Source of the DNA: Candidatus Kaiserbacteria bacterium
GTDB taxonomy: Bacteria > Patescibacteriota > Minisyncoccia > Phycocordibacterales > UBA2100
DNA length: 40,790 bases
Assembly: GCA_028286865.1 (NCBI GenBank)
Contig: JAQBQU010000018.1
Location: 1 to 40,790 of the forward strand
Direction: 5' to 3'
The notes beneath the pieces are model-generated. The model had not been told where the DNA came from. It saw only the letters and a program-made list of their open reading frames with translations, and searched no databases. Of this stretch, positions 1 through 7,109 are shown piece after piece (within the stretch, counting starts at the first letter, position 1; each line of letters starts with the position of its first letter). Position numbers and translations under genes: made by a program.

Positions 1-572
1 CCGATCTCGACGAATTTCGCGTAATCAAGTTCGCGCGGATACGCGGAGAAGCCCGCCATGATGACCTTCGGCTTATTCGCTTTGGCCACTGCGAGCATTT
101 CATCGTAGTCGATCTCTCCGGTCTCGATGTCTTTCATCTTGTAGCGGATGAAATTGAATATTTTGGTGATGTAGGTGACCGGATGTCCATGGGTCAGGTG
201 ACCGCCGTGAGAGAGGTCCATTCCCATGAGCGTGTCTCCCGGCTCCATAAGTGCAAAGTACGTCGCGACATTTGCAGGCGCTCCGGCATGCGGCTGCACA
301 TTGGCGAATCCTGCATCGAATAGTTTCTTCGCGCGCTCGATCGCAAGCATTTCGACATCGTCGGTGAATTCCTGCCCCCCGTAATAACGGCGTCCCGGAT
401 AGCCCTCAGAATATTTGTTGGTGAGTGCCGAGCCGTTGGCTTCGCGCACGGCGAGCGAGACGTAATTCTCCGAGGGGATCAGCTCTAGGCCTTCTGCCTG
501 GCGGTGTTCCTCACCTTCGAGTGCTTCGTACACTTTCTTGTCCTGTTTTTTGACGTGCGGGTAGTGATTCAT
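1..572 (-). CDS. glyA: Serine hydroxymethyltransferase, N-terminal 190 residues (partial)
   Basis: PLP-dependent enzyme that converts serine and tetrahydrofolate to glycine and 5,10-methylene-tetrahydrofolate in the cytoplasm. The gene reads leftward and runs off the left edge, so the C-terminal half, including the PLP lysine, is not in the window. Visible family motifs are LELIPSENYVS near residue 30, NKYSEGYPGRRYYGG near 60, NVQPHAGAPAN near 100 and MDLSHGGHLTHG near 125. The start is the ATG at 572; it has no clear Shine-Dalgarno sequence. The product supplies the methylene-THF used by ThyA, and DfrA recycles the dihydrofolate, so this gene belongs functionally with the thyA-dfrA block although it is on the other strand. 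Family assignment is firm. Confidence 0.95.
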   Translation of the reverse strand, partial: MNHYPHVKKQDKKVYEALEGEEHRQAEGLELIPSENYVSLAVREANGSALTNKYSEGYPGRRYYGGQEFTDDVEMLAIERAKKLFDAGFANVQPHAGAPANVATYFALMEPGDTLMGMDLSHGGHLTHGHPVTYITKIFNFIRYKMKDIETGEIDYDEMLAVAKANKPKVIMAGFSAYPRELDYAKFVEI

Positions 573-621
573 AGGTGTTTCTGAGTCGTATAAATATGTC
601 CGAGAATTACACCATACGAAT

Positions 622-1251
622 TTATTCGATAACTGATTGTACCGCTTTCTTTACTTCACCCCAAACCTCCTCCAAGGGCTTGTCGGCATCAATGACCGCC
701 GGGCTGCCAAACTCGCTTATATGAGCCAAATAGCCCTCCTGGACCCGTTCATGGAATGCTATCTCCTCGGCGTCAAAGCGGGTCGTCTCTCCGGTGCGGT
801 TCTTGGTACGAGCGATCCCGACCGACGGCGTCACGTTGAGCAGGATACACATATCCGGCAGATATTCTCCGACAACGAAACGATTAATGCTCTTGAGAAA
901 GTCCATATATTGCTGCCGGTTGCGTCCGTAGATCTGGTACGCGATGGTGGAGAGGCCGAAGCGATTGCAGATGACGTGCTTGCCGGAATTGAGCGCAGGA
1001 GCGATCACTTCACCGATAAGCTGCGAGCGGGCCGCGAGGAAGAGCAGCATTTCGCCCTGGACATCCATGTTGCTCGTGTTGTGTGACATAAGGAGCCCGC
1101 GTATCTGCTCGCCTATGTTCGTGCCCCCCGGTTCACGGGTGAAAACGATGTCGTCGCGGCTCGAATAGAGCTCTTTGAGGCGCGCGATCTGGGTGTCCTT
1201 GCCGGAGCCCTCGCCTCCTTCGAACACAACAAATTTGCCCCGTTTGTCCAT
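622..1251 (-). CDS. tmk: Thymidylate kinase
   Basis: Phosphorylates dTMP to dTDP with ATP. The 209-residue length is normal. The P-loop GGEGSGKD is at residues 12-19, REPGGT at 39-44, and a lid-like RTKNRTGETTRFD segment lies near 150. Odd point: the conserved DR(Y/H/S) motif before STxAYQ reads NRF at 96-98, so the usual Asp is Asn. The gene is transcribed away from dcd; a TATACT hexamer lies 14 nt upstream of its ATG. It follows directly on the thymidylate-synthesis genes in function. Function is secure; the Asn substitution is worth checking. Confidence 0.93.
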   Translation of the reverse strand: MDKRGKFVVFEGGEGSGKDTQIARLKELYSSRDDIVFTREPGGTNIGEQIRGLLMSHNTSNMDVQGEMLLFLAARSQLIGEVIAPALNSGKHVICNRFGLSTIAYQIYGRNRQQYMDFLKSINRFVVGEYLPDMCILLNVTPSVGIARTKNRTGETTRFDAEEIAFHERVQEGYLAHISEFGSPAVIDADKPLEEVWGEVKKAVQSVIE

Positions 1252-1303
1252 AGTTTGTACTCATGAGTATATGGTATATTCAGACAACAACAAACAAAAA
1301 ACT

Positions 1304-2005
1304 ATGGCACTTTCAGACAAAAAAATAATTGAATCAATGAAAGAAGGCTCGATCGTGATCGAGCCGTTCGAGCGGAAAAATCTCGCCACATCGAGCTACG
1401 ACGTGACGCTCGGAGAGTATTTCTTCACCGAAGAACCGCCGGAGCACTTCGAGAATGTTTTCAATATCTACAACAAAGATCATGTGGACCGCGTGTGGGG
1501 CACGAAGGCGCGAAAGGCAAAAAAGGCAAAAGAGGTCTTCAGCAAATACGACTTTGATTGGAAGGGAATTCATCCGGACGAGCAGGTGATCCTCATGGCG
1601 CCGGGTGAAACCATACTCGCACACACCAACGAATTCATCGGCGGCCGCGAGCACATCACGACTATGATGAAGGCGCGCTCATCCCTCGGACGCAGTTTTA
1701 TCTCGGTTTGTAAATGTGCCGGCTGGGGCGACGTGGGATACACGAATCGTTGGACGATGGAAATAACCAATTCTTCGAATCGCTACTACATTCCGCTCGT
1801 TGTCGGGCGCCGCATCGCGCAGATCATTTTCTTCGAAACGGGCCCGATCCTTGAGACCAATTACGCCGCAGCGGGAAAATATCAGTCGGGCGACTCCATT
1901 CCTCAGCTCAAGAAGAACTGGAAGCCTGAGATGATGCTCCCGCGCCTCTTCGTTGACCGCGATATCGCCGACGGTGCTAAGCGCGCAAAAGCGGCCAAAA
2001 AATAA
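1304..2005 (+). CDS. dcd: dCTP deaminase (dCTP deaminase/dUTPase fold)
   Basis: Deaminates dCTP to dUTP (some members also hydrolyse dUTP to dUMP), feeding thymidylate synthase. The start is the ATG at 1304; an upstream in-frame ATG at 1175 would run through the beginning of tmk. The 233-residue protein carries ARSSLGR at 124-130 and RWTMEITN with the likely catalytic Glu153, the family's signature elements. It is longer than the usual about 190 residues because of an insertion near residues 41-95. A TATATT hexamer at 1275-1280 precedes an A/C-rich 23-nt leader without Shine-Dalgarno sequence. thyA starts 3 nt after the stop, so the two are cotranscribed. Mono- versus bifunctional activity cannot be told from sequence alone. 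Confidence 0.9.
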   Translation: MALSDKKIIESMKEGSIVIEPFERKNLATSSYDVTLGEYFFTEEPPEHFENVFNIYNKDHVDRVWGTKARKAKKAKEVFSKYDFDWKGIHPDEQVILMAPGETILAHTNEFIGGREHITTMMKARSSLGRSFISVCKCAGWGDVGYTNRWTMEITNSSNRYYIPLVVGRRIAQIIFFETGPILETNYAAAGKYQSGDSIPQLKKNWKPEMMLPRLFVDRDIADGAKRAKAAKK

Positions 2006-2008
2006 ACC

Positions 2009-2848
2009 ATGAAGCAGTACAACGACATACTCAAACGCATTATGGAGGAGGGTGTCGATCGTGAAGGTCGTAACGGCAAGACGCGATCACTTTTTGCAAT
2101 ACAAATGCGTTTCAATATGGCCGACGGCTTCCCGGCCGTCACGACCAAGAAGCTCGCATTCAAGGCGGTCAAAAGCGAACTTCTGTGGTTCCTTCAGATG
2201 AAAGGTAAAGAGCGCGCCAGCGATGAAGAACTCAAGGAATTGAACGCCTCGGAGCGCACCATCTGGACCGACAACGCCGAATCCGATTATTGGAAGCCCA
2301 AAGTGCAGTTCAAGGGCGACCTCGGCCGCGTATACGGCATCCAATGGCGCAACTGGCGCAAGCCCGACGGTACGACGGTGGATCAGATCGCGCAGCTTGT
2401 CGAGAAGATAAAAAAGACCCCGACCGATCGTCGGCTCATCGTGACCGCATGGAACCCGGGCGAACTTGAGGATATGGCGCTGCCGCCGTGTCACATGTTC
2501 TTCCAGTGCTTCGTCGCCGATGGAAAGATCTCGCTGCACATGGTGCAGCGAAGCTGCGACATGTTCCTCGGCGTCCCGTTCAATATTGCTTCGTATTCGC
2601 TTTTGCTACACATGCTTGCCCAGGTCACCGGGCTAAAGGCTGGGGAATGCATACTCACGCTTCAGGATGCACATATCTATCACGAACATTTCGATGCCGT
2701 GAAAGAGCAGCTCTCCCGCGAACCCATGCCGCTCTGTCAGCTTTCGCTCAATCCCACGGTCACCGATATCGACGGCTTCAAAATGGAAGACATCGAACTC
2801 GTGAACTACCAGAGCCACCCTTCGATCAAGGCAAAAATGATCGTCTAG
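2009..2848 (+). CDS. thyA: Thymidylate synthase
   Basis: Methylates dUMP to dTMP using methylene-THF, producing dihydrofolate. The 279-residue protein has the nucleophilic Cys161 in MALPPCHMFFQ, the phosphate-binding Arg pair at 141-142, and the downstream FNIASYSLLLHMLAQ helix. The C-terminus (SHPSIKAKMIV) fits the family. It sits between dcd and dfrA with gaps of 3 and 4 nt, forming a compact operon that makes dUTP, makes dTMP and regenerates tetrahydrofolate. No unusual features seen. Confidence 0.97.
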   Translation: MKQYNDILKRIMEEGVDREGRNGKTRSLFAIQMRFNMADGFPAVTTKKLAFKAVKSELLWFLQMKGKERASDEELKELNASERTIWTDNAESDYWKPKVQFKGDLGRVYGIQWRNWRKPDGTTVDQIAQLVEKIKKTPTDRRLIVTAWNPGELEDMALPPCHMFFQCFVADGKISLHMVQRSCDMFLGVPFNIASYSLLLHMLAQVTGLKAGECILTLQDAHIYHEHFDAVKEQLSREPMPLCQLSLNPTVTDIDGFKMEDIELVNYQSHPSIKAKMIV

Positions 2849-2852
2849 CGAT

Positions 2853-3350
2853 ATGAAGCCTCCGGTATGTATCGTCGTCGCGATCGGCAAGAACCGCGAG
2901 TTGGGGCTTGCCGGAAAGCTTCTATGGCACATTCCGGACGACCTGAAGCGCTTTAAACAGCTCACTATGGGTCATCCCATCATCATGGGCCGTAAGACCT
3001 TCGAATCCATCCTGGGGTACCTGGGGAAGCCCTTGCCGGGTCGTGTGAACATCGTCGTCACCCGCGATACGCAGTGGCATAATGAGGGGGTCGTCGTTGC
3101 GATGTCTGTCGAAGAAGCACTTGAGAAGGCTCGTGCATTGAATCCGACAGAGATCCATATAGGCGGCGGGGCGCAAATATATGAGCAGGTATTGCCCCAT
3201 GTTGATAAGCTCTTTCTAACGGTGATCGATGATGCGAAAGAAGCCGACACGTACTTTCCGGAATACGAGTCCCGGTTCCCGACAAAGACGCTTGACGAGG
3301 CGCGCGAATACGAAGGTTTAAAATATAAATGGATAAATCTTGAACGATAA
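2853..3350 (+). CDS. folA: Dihydrofolate reductase
   Basis: NADPH-dependent reduction of dihydrofolate to tetrahydrofolate, needed because ThyA consumes the reduced cofactor. The 165-residue protein begins with the family pattern VVAIGKNRELG and LLWHIPDDLKRFK, with Asp30 in the position of the catalytic acid, then MGRKTFES near 45-52, LPGRVNIVVTRD, and IGGGAQIYEQ near 108. It starts 4 nt after thyA and ends 1 nt before the next ATG, so it is in the same transcript. The sequence gives no indication about inhibitor sensitivity. Confidence 0.96.
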   Translation: MKPPVCIVVAIGKNRELGLAGKLLWHIPDDLKRFKQLTMGHPIIMGRKTFESILGYLGKPLPGRVNIVVTRDTQWHNEGVVVAMSVEEALEKARALNPTEIHIGGGAQIYEQVLPHVDKLFLTVIDDAKEADTYFPEYESRFPTKTLDEAREYEGLKYKWINLER

Positions 3351-3351
3351 T

Positions 3352-3876
3352 ATGAACGAAAATTGGTACGTACTCACCGGAGGACCATGCGCGGGCAAGA
3401 CGACGACCATCAATGAGCTCGCCAAGCGCGGGTATCCGGTCGTGGCCGAAGCGGCCCGGCTCATCATCGAAGAAGAACTCGCGCAAGGCACGACGATAGG
3501 CGAGATAGTCTCCCACGAGGATTGGCTACAGGCTGTCGTGCGCCGGGCGGTCGAGATGCAAAAGTCCGTCAATGAGAATGAGCGCGTATTCTTCGATCGC
3601 GGCATTCCGGATTCCATAGCGTACTACCGCCTCGGCGGAAAGGAGCAGGACGAAGTGCTGAAAGCGGCGCTCGATGGCGTGAAATACAGAAAGATATTCT
3701 TGCTCGACCTCGTCGATTTTTCCAACGACCCTGCGCGAAGCGAAACGCTCGAAGAGGCACGCACGCTGCATCAGTACATCGCCGATGCGTATCAAGGGCT
3801 CGGCTATGAGATCGTGCGGGTCCCGGTTATGCCGGTAGAGAAGCGCGTCGACTACATTCTTGCGCATCTCGCCTAA
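3352..3876 (+). CDS. AAA_28-type P-loop ATPase/kinase-like protein
   Basis: A 174-residue P-loop protein, starting at the ATG 1 nt after the folA stop; a TTG start at 3340 overlapping folA is possible but less likely. The P-loop GGPCAGKTT is at residues 10-18. A DRGIPDSIAYY segment near 85 resembles the DR motif of nucleoside and nicotinamide-riboside kinases. The closest recognised group is the AAA_28/NadR-kinase-like family, whose substrates are mostly unknown. Its place as last gene of the dcd-thyA-folA operon suggests, but does not prove, a nucleotide-related kinase activity. Confidence 0.75.
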   Translation: MNENWYVLTGGPCAGKTTTINELAKRGYPVVAEAARLIIEEELAQGTTIGEIVSHEDWLQAVVRRAVEMQKSVNENERVFFDRGIPDSIAYYRLGGKEQDEVLKAALDGVKYRKIFLLDLVDFSNDPARSETLEEARTLHQYIADAYQGLGYEIVRVPVMPVEKRVDYILAHLA

Positions 3877-3928
3877 CTTCACGATATCAACACCCCCGCT
3901 CTTGTATGCTCCACGAAGTAAGCGGCGG

Positions 3929-3937
3929 TGATATAAT
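3929..3937 (+). promoter_or_regulatory. Extended -10 promoter of the candidate ncRNA
   Basis: TGA followed by a perfect TATAAT (3932-3937) forms an extended -10 element. No good -35 lies at 16-18 bp. A start near 3944 is predicted. Confidence 0.6.
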
Positions 3938-3943
3938 CCGTCT

Positions 3944-4115
3944 AGGTTTTAAGGTCGATACGTTTAACAGGTTGAGGACGTAGTTCTTCGTTTTAGCCGG
4001 TTTGGTCCGCAAGGATCATTTCGACCCGGTGAGAGACGCTCAGGAGTCGACGCCTTGAGGAAGAATTGCGATCTCGTGTCCAAAGAAAAGAACCACACGT
4101 TTGTGTGGTTTTTTT
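3944..4115 (+). ncRNA. Candidate structured non-coding RNA of unknown family
   Basis: About 170 nt between an extended -10 promoter and an intrinsic terminator, with no credible reading frame. Pairings visible by eye: GAGGAC 3974-3979 with GTTCTT 3983-3988; GGTCC 4004-4008 with GGATC 4013-4017, closed by a GCAA (GNRA) tetraloop; CCGG 3997-4000 with CCGG 4026-4029; GGTCGA 3953-3958 with TCGACC 4021-4026, which competes with the previous stem; and CTCAGG 4039-4044 with CCTTGAG 4053-4059. No gene follows on this strand for more than 5 kb, so it is a free-standing RNA rather than a leader. It does not match SRP RNA (no GGAAGCAG apical loop), RNase P RNA or tmRNA by inspection; 6S RNA is not excluded. 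Confidence 0.55.
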
Positions 4116-4120
4116 CTTTG
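4081..4120 (+). terminator. Intrinsic terminator, probably bidirectional
   Basis: Stem AACCACAC/GTGTGGTT with a GTTT loop (4091-4110), then a T run. The flanks extend the inverted repeat almost perfectly to 18 bp with T-rich ends on both strands. It can end the ncRNA rightward and the ABC operon leftward. Confidence 0.85.
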
Positions 4121-4211
4121 TGCCCAGCTTGCGGCAAAGGGATGTGCCTCTTCGAATCTTATCCTCGGCAAAACTGCCTGCGGGGATTCTCAGAGCCGCA
4201 TCCCTATGTCG

Positions 4212-4994
4212 CTACTGCTTGAGACCAAGTCCCGTGCGGATAAGATACCAATTGATCGCGAAGAGAACGGCGATTATGCCGAAGAGGACAGCAAAAGAGA
4301 TCCAGATCGCGATATCCGCGACCCCGAGGAATCCGTAGCGAAATCCGTTGATGAGATAAAATACCGGATTCACATAGGTCACATACTGTGCGAACTGCGG
4401 AAGCGAGTGGACCGAGTAGAAGACACCGCCGAGATACGTCATCGGGGTGAGCACGAAGGTGGGCACGATATTGATCGCATCCATCGACTTGGCGTATACA
4501 CCGTTCACCAAGCCGGCAAGGGCGAATACGACGGCTGTGAGGACGCCGAAGACGAAGATTATCCCGATGTTCGCGATGGTGAGATGGAGCCCCGTAAAGA
4601 AGGCCGAAATAAGCATCACGAGCGTTCCCACGAGGATGCCACGGACGACGCCGCCGGACACGAATCCGGCGATCAAGAGCCACGGCGGGGTAGGAGAGAC
4701 GAGGATCTCATCGATAGAGCGCATAAAGAACTTCGACTGGAAGAAGGTGAACGAGGTGTTCGAGTAGGCGTTGGTGATGACCGCGAGCATGACGAGGCCG
4801 GGGACCACGAAGGTCATGTAATTCACTCCCTGCATCGTGCCGATGCGGCTTCCCAGGACCGTTCCGAAGATCAGAAAGTAGAGCGCGGACGTGATGACGC
4901 TCGGGAGGAATGTCTGTACCCAGATACGGAACAAGCGCACCACGTCCTTGCGGAGCATCGTGTAATAAGAGATCCAGAGTTGATAGGTATTCAT
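4212..4994 (-). CDS. ABC-2 type transporter permease
   Basis: Membrane subunit of an ABC exporter. The start is the ATG at 4994, 1 nt after the ATPase stop; a longer frame reaching 5105 would run inside the ATPase gene. The 260-residue protein has a cytoplasmic N-terminus (YTMLRKDVVRLFRIWVQTF), then about six hydrophobic segments, with the ABC-2 family pattern in the middle (INIVPTFVLTPMTYLGGVFYS). This arrangement is typical of the DrrB/NodJ-like group that exports drugs, lipids or polysaccharide precursors. The substrate cannot be inferred. It is tightly coupled to the ATPase gene upstream. Confidence 0.9.
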   Translation of the reverse strand: MNTYQLWISYYTMLRKDVVRLFRIWVQTFLPSVITSALYFLIFGTVLGSRIGTMQGVNYMTFVVPGLVMLAVITNAYSNTSFTFFQSKFFMRSIDEILVSPTPPWLLIAGFVSGGVVRGILVGTLVMLISAFFTGLHLTIANIGIIFVFGVLTAVVFALAGLVNGVYAKSMDAINIVPTFVLTPMTYLGGVFYSVHSLPQFAQYVTYVNPVFYLINGFRYGFLGVADIAIWISFAVLFGIIAVLFAINWYLIRTGLGLKQ

Positions 4995-4995
4995 A

Positions 4996-5757
4996 TTATT
5001 TTTCAGACGTAAGCTTGATGAACACTTCTTCGAGGCGTCCGCCGCGGAATTTCGAATCGGTATTTGTGCTGCTCTCATTGCGCTTGAGCACATCTTCCAT
5101 CGCACCCTGCTCGACGATCTCGCCTTTGTTGATGATGGCGACGTGTTTGCAGAGCTGCTCGGCCTCTTCGAGGTAGTGGGTCGTGAGGAGAATGGTGAGG
5201 CCTTTTTTGCTCAATCCCGTGAGGTATTCCCACATGCCGCGGCGCAGCTCCACATCCACTCCTGCGGTCGGCTCATCGAGGATGAGGAACTTCGGCTCGT
5301 TCACGAGTGCGCGCGCGATCATCAGACGTCGCTTCATGCCTCCTGAGAGCGACATGGCGGTCTTGTCCATCTTTTCGGCAAGCCCCAGGTCGGTAAGTAT
5401 CTGTTTGGCACGCGGGATCGCGATGGAGCGAGGGATGCCGTAATATCCCGCCTGATTCACGACGATGTCCAGCGGCTTCTCGAACGGATTGAAATTGACC
5501 TCCTGTCCCACGAGTCCGATGTTGGTCTTTGCTTGTTCCGTATCGGTATTGATGTCGGAACCGAAGACCGAGACAGTGCCGGATGATTTATTGACGAGTC
5601 CGGCGGTGATGCCGATGATGGTCGTCTTGCCGGCCCCGTTGGGGCCCAGCAGCGCGAAGAAGTCGCCCTCCGGAATATCAAGCGATACGCCCTTGAGCGC
5701 CACGGTGCCGTTGGCGTATTCTTTCTTGAGGTCTTTGATGGAGAGTGCGTTTGCCAT
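4996..5757 (-). CDS. ABC transporter ATP-binding protein (ABC-2/DrrA-like)
   Basis: Energises the adjacent ABC-2 permease. The 253-residue protein has Walker A GPNGAGKTT near 38-46, Q-loop Gln85, signature LSGGM at 137-141, Walker B FLILDEPTAGVD from 157, and the H-loop His194 in TTHYLEEAEQL. The order and spacing are those of the DrrA/NatA group. It lies 7 nt after the HAD gene and 1 nt before the permease, so the operon reads DUF1993, HAD, ATPase, permease. The C-terminal 40 residues (KRNESSTNTDSKFRGGRLEEVFIKLT) match the short extension of that group. Confidence 0.94.
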   Translation of the reverse strand: MANALSIKDLKKEYANGTVALKGVSLDIPEGDFFALLGPNGAGKTTIIGITAGLVNKSSGTVSVFGSDINTDTEQAKTNIGLVGQEVNFNPFEKPLDIVVNQAGYYGIPRSIAIPRAKQILTDLGLAEKMDKTAMSLSGGMKRRLMIARALVNEPKFLILDEPTAGVDVELRRGMWEYLTGLSKKGLTILLTTHYLEEAEQLCKHVAIINKGEIVEQGAMEDVLKRNESSTNTDSKFRGGRLEEVFIKLTSEK

Positions 5758-5764
5758 AGAGCGC

Positions 5765-6487
5765 CTAGCCTAACATTTTTACGATTAATTCGAAAGTCTC
5801 GTTGGGATCTTTCACTGCCTGCGTCTCTATTACCCCGACAACTGCGAAGTCATTTTCACCCGGCTTTAGCGCGTCGCCGATGTATAGGCATTCGTCCTTA
5901 TCCCAAGATTCCTGTCGTATCAGTCGCGCAACGTTTGAGCCCTTATCTTGTCCAACAAGCGTGAAGTTGAATGTCGTTGTCCCTCCGACTGCAACCTCTA
6001 TACCAATGGATTTTAGTTTTTCGACATCTGCAGCAAAGTTGTTGAGCATCTGCTTGCGTTTCGAAAAATCCGGATCGAAGGCATATTTTTTCTCTACGTC
6101 TTCGTTGTAACCGAGAACACTATAACTTACTTGGGATCCTCGAAGTTCAACACAGTCGTTTTCGTCCCGAACCTTGATATCGAAACCGTGCTTCATTTTT
6201 TCGATCAATTCAAGTATTGACGCCGTCTGTTCAGGAGAGATCACTTCTCTCCATAATTCTTCTCCTGACTTGTTTGTTGCGTGTCCTCCACTCTGTGCAA
6301 GAGAAAAATACTTGCCGTCAAGCGCCGGAGTCAGCTGGCGTTGAATGTCAGGATATGTCCCACCGGTAACTACAATAACGTCTCTAAGGTCACACAGCTT
6401 TGAAAGGGTACCTACATTTGCAGGGTCAATAACTACGTGAGAGCGCGTAAGAGTTCCGTCGAGATCGAAGAAGAAGTGTTTTGGCAT
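5765..6487 (-). CDS. HAD-superfamily (IIB) enzyme resembling eukaryotic-type phosphomannomutase
   Basis: A 240-residue HAD protein. The N-terminus FFFDLDGTLTRSHVVID gives the nucleophile Asp8 and the acid/base Asp10. The rest follows the order seen in eukaryotic-type phosphomannomutases: TGGTYPDIQRQL, CVELRGSQVSYSVLGY (in place of RNGMLNVSPIGR), a GGTTTFNFTLVGQDKG segment, and a C-terminal YIGDALKPGENDFAVV metal/ligand loop. By family the reaction would be mannose-6-phosphate to mannose-1-phosphate or simple dephosphorylation. It overlaps the DUF1993 stop by 1 nt and precedes the ABC exporter. An export system for a mannose-derived product is possible but not shown. Confidence 0.72.
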   Translation of the reverse strand: MPKHFFFDLDGTLTRSHVVIDPANVGTLSKLCDLRDVIVVTGGTYPDIQRQLTPALDGKYFSLAQSGGHATNKSGEELWREVISPEQTASILELIEKMKHGFDIKVRDENDCVELRGSQVSYSVLGYNEDVEKKYAFDPDFSKRKQMLNNFAADVEKLKSIGIEVAVGGTTTFNFTLVGQDKGSNVARLIRQESWDKDECLYIGDALKPGENDFAVVGVIETQAVKDPNETFELIVKMLG

Positions 6488-7035
6488 TAGTCTTTGAGCG
6501 GGAGTCCACCGATGAAGTCGCCCTTACCGATATCGATACCGTTGCTGCGAAGTATAGAATACGCGGTCGTCAGATGGAAGAAGAAGTTGGGGAGTACCTG
6601 TTCGGTCACATATTCGAATGCGGTGAGGTGCTTTCCGTTCCAATACGGGACCGTGATCTTGGTCTCTTCCTTTCCAATGATCTGCTCGGCCGTGATCGTC
6701 TTAAGGAACGCGATCGTCTTCTCCACGCGCGCTTTCAATTCCGCGACGGTCGTTTCGTTGTCTTCGTATTTCGGCATCTCGACGCCGGAAATGCGTGCTG
6801 TCGCGCCCTTTGCGTTATCGCAGGTCACCTGGACCTGCTGCACAAAAGGGAATTGATCAGCAATGAGGCGACTCTGCAAGAGCGCATTTTCGAAGTAGGC
6901 GGCCGGGCGACGTTCGGTGCCCTTTGCTGCCGCATATGCTGCGACCTTGTCGAGCATCCCGTCAAGCGAGGTGAGTGCCTTGATAAAGACCGGGACGGTG
7001 ACGGTGTAAAGATTCGTTTCCTGCATAAGATACAT
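6487..7035 (-). CDS. DUF1993 family protein
   Basis: A 182-residue soluble protein of the DUF1993 family, a four-helix-bundle type fold related to DinB-like proteins; no reaction is known. Family landmarks are the N-terminal YTVTVPVFIKALTSLDGMLDKVAAYA, RLIADQFPFVQQVQ, PKYEDNETTVAEL and a late histidine-bearing segment NFFFHLTTAYSILRSNG. First gene of the operon: its stop shares one base with the HAD start (TAATG), implying coupled translation. A TATACT hexamer at 7058-7063 is a probable -10. The ATG at 7026 is an alternative start. The link with HAD and exporter genes gives no clear role. Confidence 0.82.
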   Translation of the reverse strand: MYLMQETNLYTVTVPVFIKALTSLDGMLDKVAAYAAAKGTERRPAAYFENALLQSRLIADQFPFVQQVQVTCDNAKGATARISGVEMPKYEDNETTVAELKARVEKTIAFLKTITAEQIIGKEETKITVPYWNGKHLTAFEYVTEQVLPNFFFHLTTAYSILRSNGIDIGKGDFIGGLPLKD

Positions 7036-7109
7036 CAGATTAACTTCTAGTCGGGACAGTATATGCCCGATTCCAAAACCGCGCTGTGGATTACTTTGTA
7101 AAGTGCTTT

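Noticed and set aside
3944-4115. Identification of the candidate RNA as SRP (4.5S) RNA
   Set aside because: The segment GGTCCGCAAGG looks superficially similar, but the conserved GGAAGCAG apical region is absent.
4141-4180. Possible tRNA because of a TTCGAATC sequence
   Set aside because: No acceptor, D or anticodon stems can be formed around it.
4101-5012. A 303-codon rightward frame opposite the ABC-2 permease
   Set aside because: Extremely charged Asp/Glu/Arg/His sequence with no fold signature; the opposite strand encodes a normal permease.
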